Below are positions 5,650 to 5,937 of a stretch of DNA of 5,937 nt, one piece after another. The notes under the pieces were generated by a model. That model was not told the DNA's origin. It saw nothing but the letters and a program-made list of their open reading frames with translations, and made no database searches. The translations under genes were made by a program, and so were the position numbers. The stretch is taken from NCBI GenBank assembly GCA_002405405.1, contig DHLT01000129.1:5869-11805 (forward strand), read 5' to 3'. Origin of the DNA: Ignavibacteria bacterium UBA4661. Its GTDB lineage: Bacteria > Bacteroidota > Ignavibacteria > Kapaibacteriales > UBA4661. The stretch's first letter is position 1. Every line of letters starts with the position of its first letter.

Positions 5650-5937
5650 ATGGCAAAAGAAAAAGAAAAAGAAACTTCCGGCACCGATGCTTCCGAATAC
5701 AGTGCTTATCCGATTCGTACGCTGTTTCAGGTAGGCTTTATGTTTGCGTCGATTACCTTTGTTCTTTCAATGAACAACAAGGCACTGTCCTTTTTTGACA
5801 TTGCCGTACGTTCATTTCTTGTTTTTGCCGGTGTTGCGGGTTTTGGTGGTATCATGATGGTCGTCATTGTTTCGATCATTTCCAATATGAAATTCAAACA
5901 AGCAGAAGCCGCTCGTCAACAAATTGAAGAAGAACAA
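5650..5937 (+). CDS. Small predicted membrane protein of unknown function (3' end cut by window edge)
   Basis: I do not recognise this protein. The frame stays open from the ATG at 5650 to the window end, giving 96 visible residues. A short charged N-terminus (MAKEKEKETSGTDASEY) is followed by a hydrophobic segment at about 24-40 (LFQVGFMFASITFVLSM) and a second, longer one at about 52-79, rich in Val, Ile and Phe with a glycine patch GVAGFGG at 61-67. After that come FKQAEAARQQIEEEQ (82-96), a charged stretch that looks like the start of a cytoplasmic helix or coiled coil. The likely topology is two membrane passes with both ends in the cytoplasm. There is no cleavable signal peptide. It follows flhG by 55 bases in the same direction with a plausible ribosome binding site, so a role in flagellar assembly or placement is possible by position only. 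The missing C-terminus could change the reading. Confidence 0.8.
   Translation, partial: MAKEKEKETSGTDASEYSAYPIRTLFQVGFMFASITFVLSMNNKALSFFDIAVRSFLVFAGVAGFGGIMMVVIVSIISNMKFKQAEAARQQIEEEQ

Noticed and set aside
5292..5684. Minus-strand open frame of 130 codons opposite the end of flhG.
   Set aside because: It has no recognisable domain and lies over a conserved gene on the other strand.

Overview
This window looks like bacterial chromosome from a flagellated member of the Bacteroidota/Chlorobi (FCB) side of the tree, for example an Ignavibacteria- or Kapabacteria-like lineage. That placement is an inference. It rests on the style of the GlyA C-terminal half (the KMMSE...[14 protein letters not shown] block resembles what I remember of Chlorobi-type GlyA), on moderate to low GC, and on the absence of Shine-Dalgarno sequences before several genes. 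No alignment was run. I found no rRNA, tRNA, CRISPR array, insertion sequence or phage gene.

Layout: (1) 2-556, plus strand, the C-terminal part of serine hydroxymethyltransferase (glyA), cut by the left edge. (2) 593-624, a hairpin terminator between convergent genes. (3) 698-931, minus strand, a 77-residue charged protein of unknown function with a strong ribosome binding site. (4) 1061-2071 and 2156-3007, minus strand, the C-terminal and N-terminal subunits of a split transketolase, transcribed N-half first. (5) 3008-3186, a divergent intergenic region. (6) 3187-4686 and 4683-5594, plus strand, flhF and an flhG/minD-family ATPase overlapping by four bases. (7) 5650 to the right edge, plus strand, the start of a small predicted two-pass membrane protein.

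Functionally the left side is central one-carbon and pentose-phosphate metabolism, and the right side is the GTPase/ATPase pair that sets the place and number of flagella. The two sides are separated by the divergent promoter region. FlhF (SRP-type GTPase) and FlhG (MinD-type ATPase) are probably translationally coupled. The membrane protein that follows has its own ribosome binding site and is probably co-transcribed with them.

I did not find an obviously new multi-gene system. The items most worth a second look are unusual residues in FlhF and FlhG, the uncharacterised membrane protein after flhG, and the 77-residue protein whose tail loosely resembles the C-terminus of FliF.
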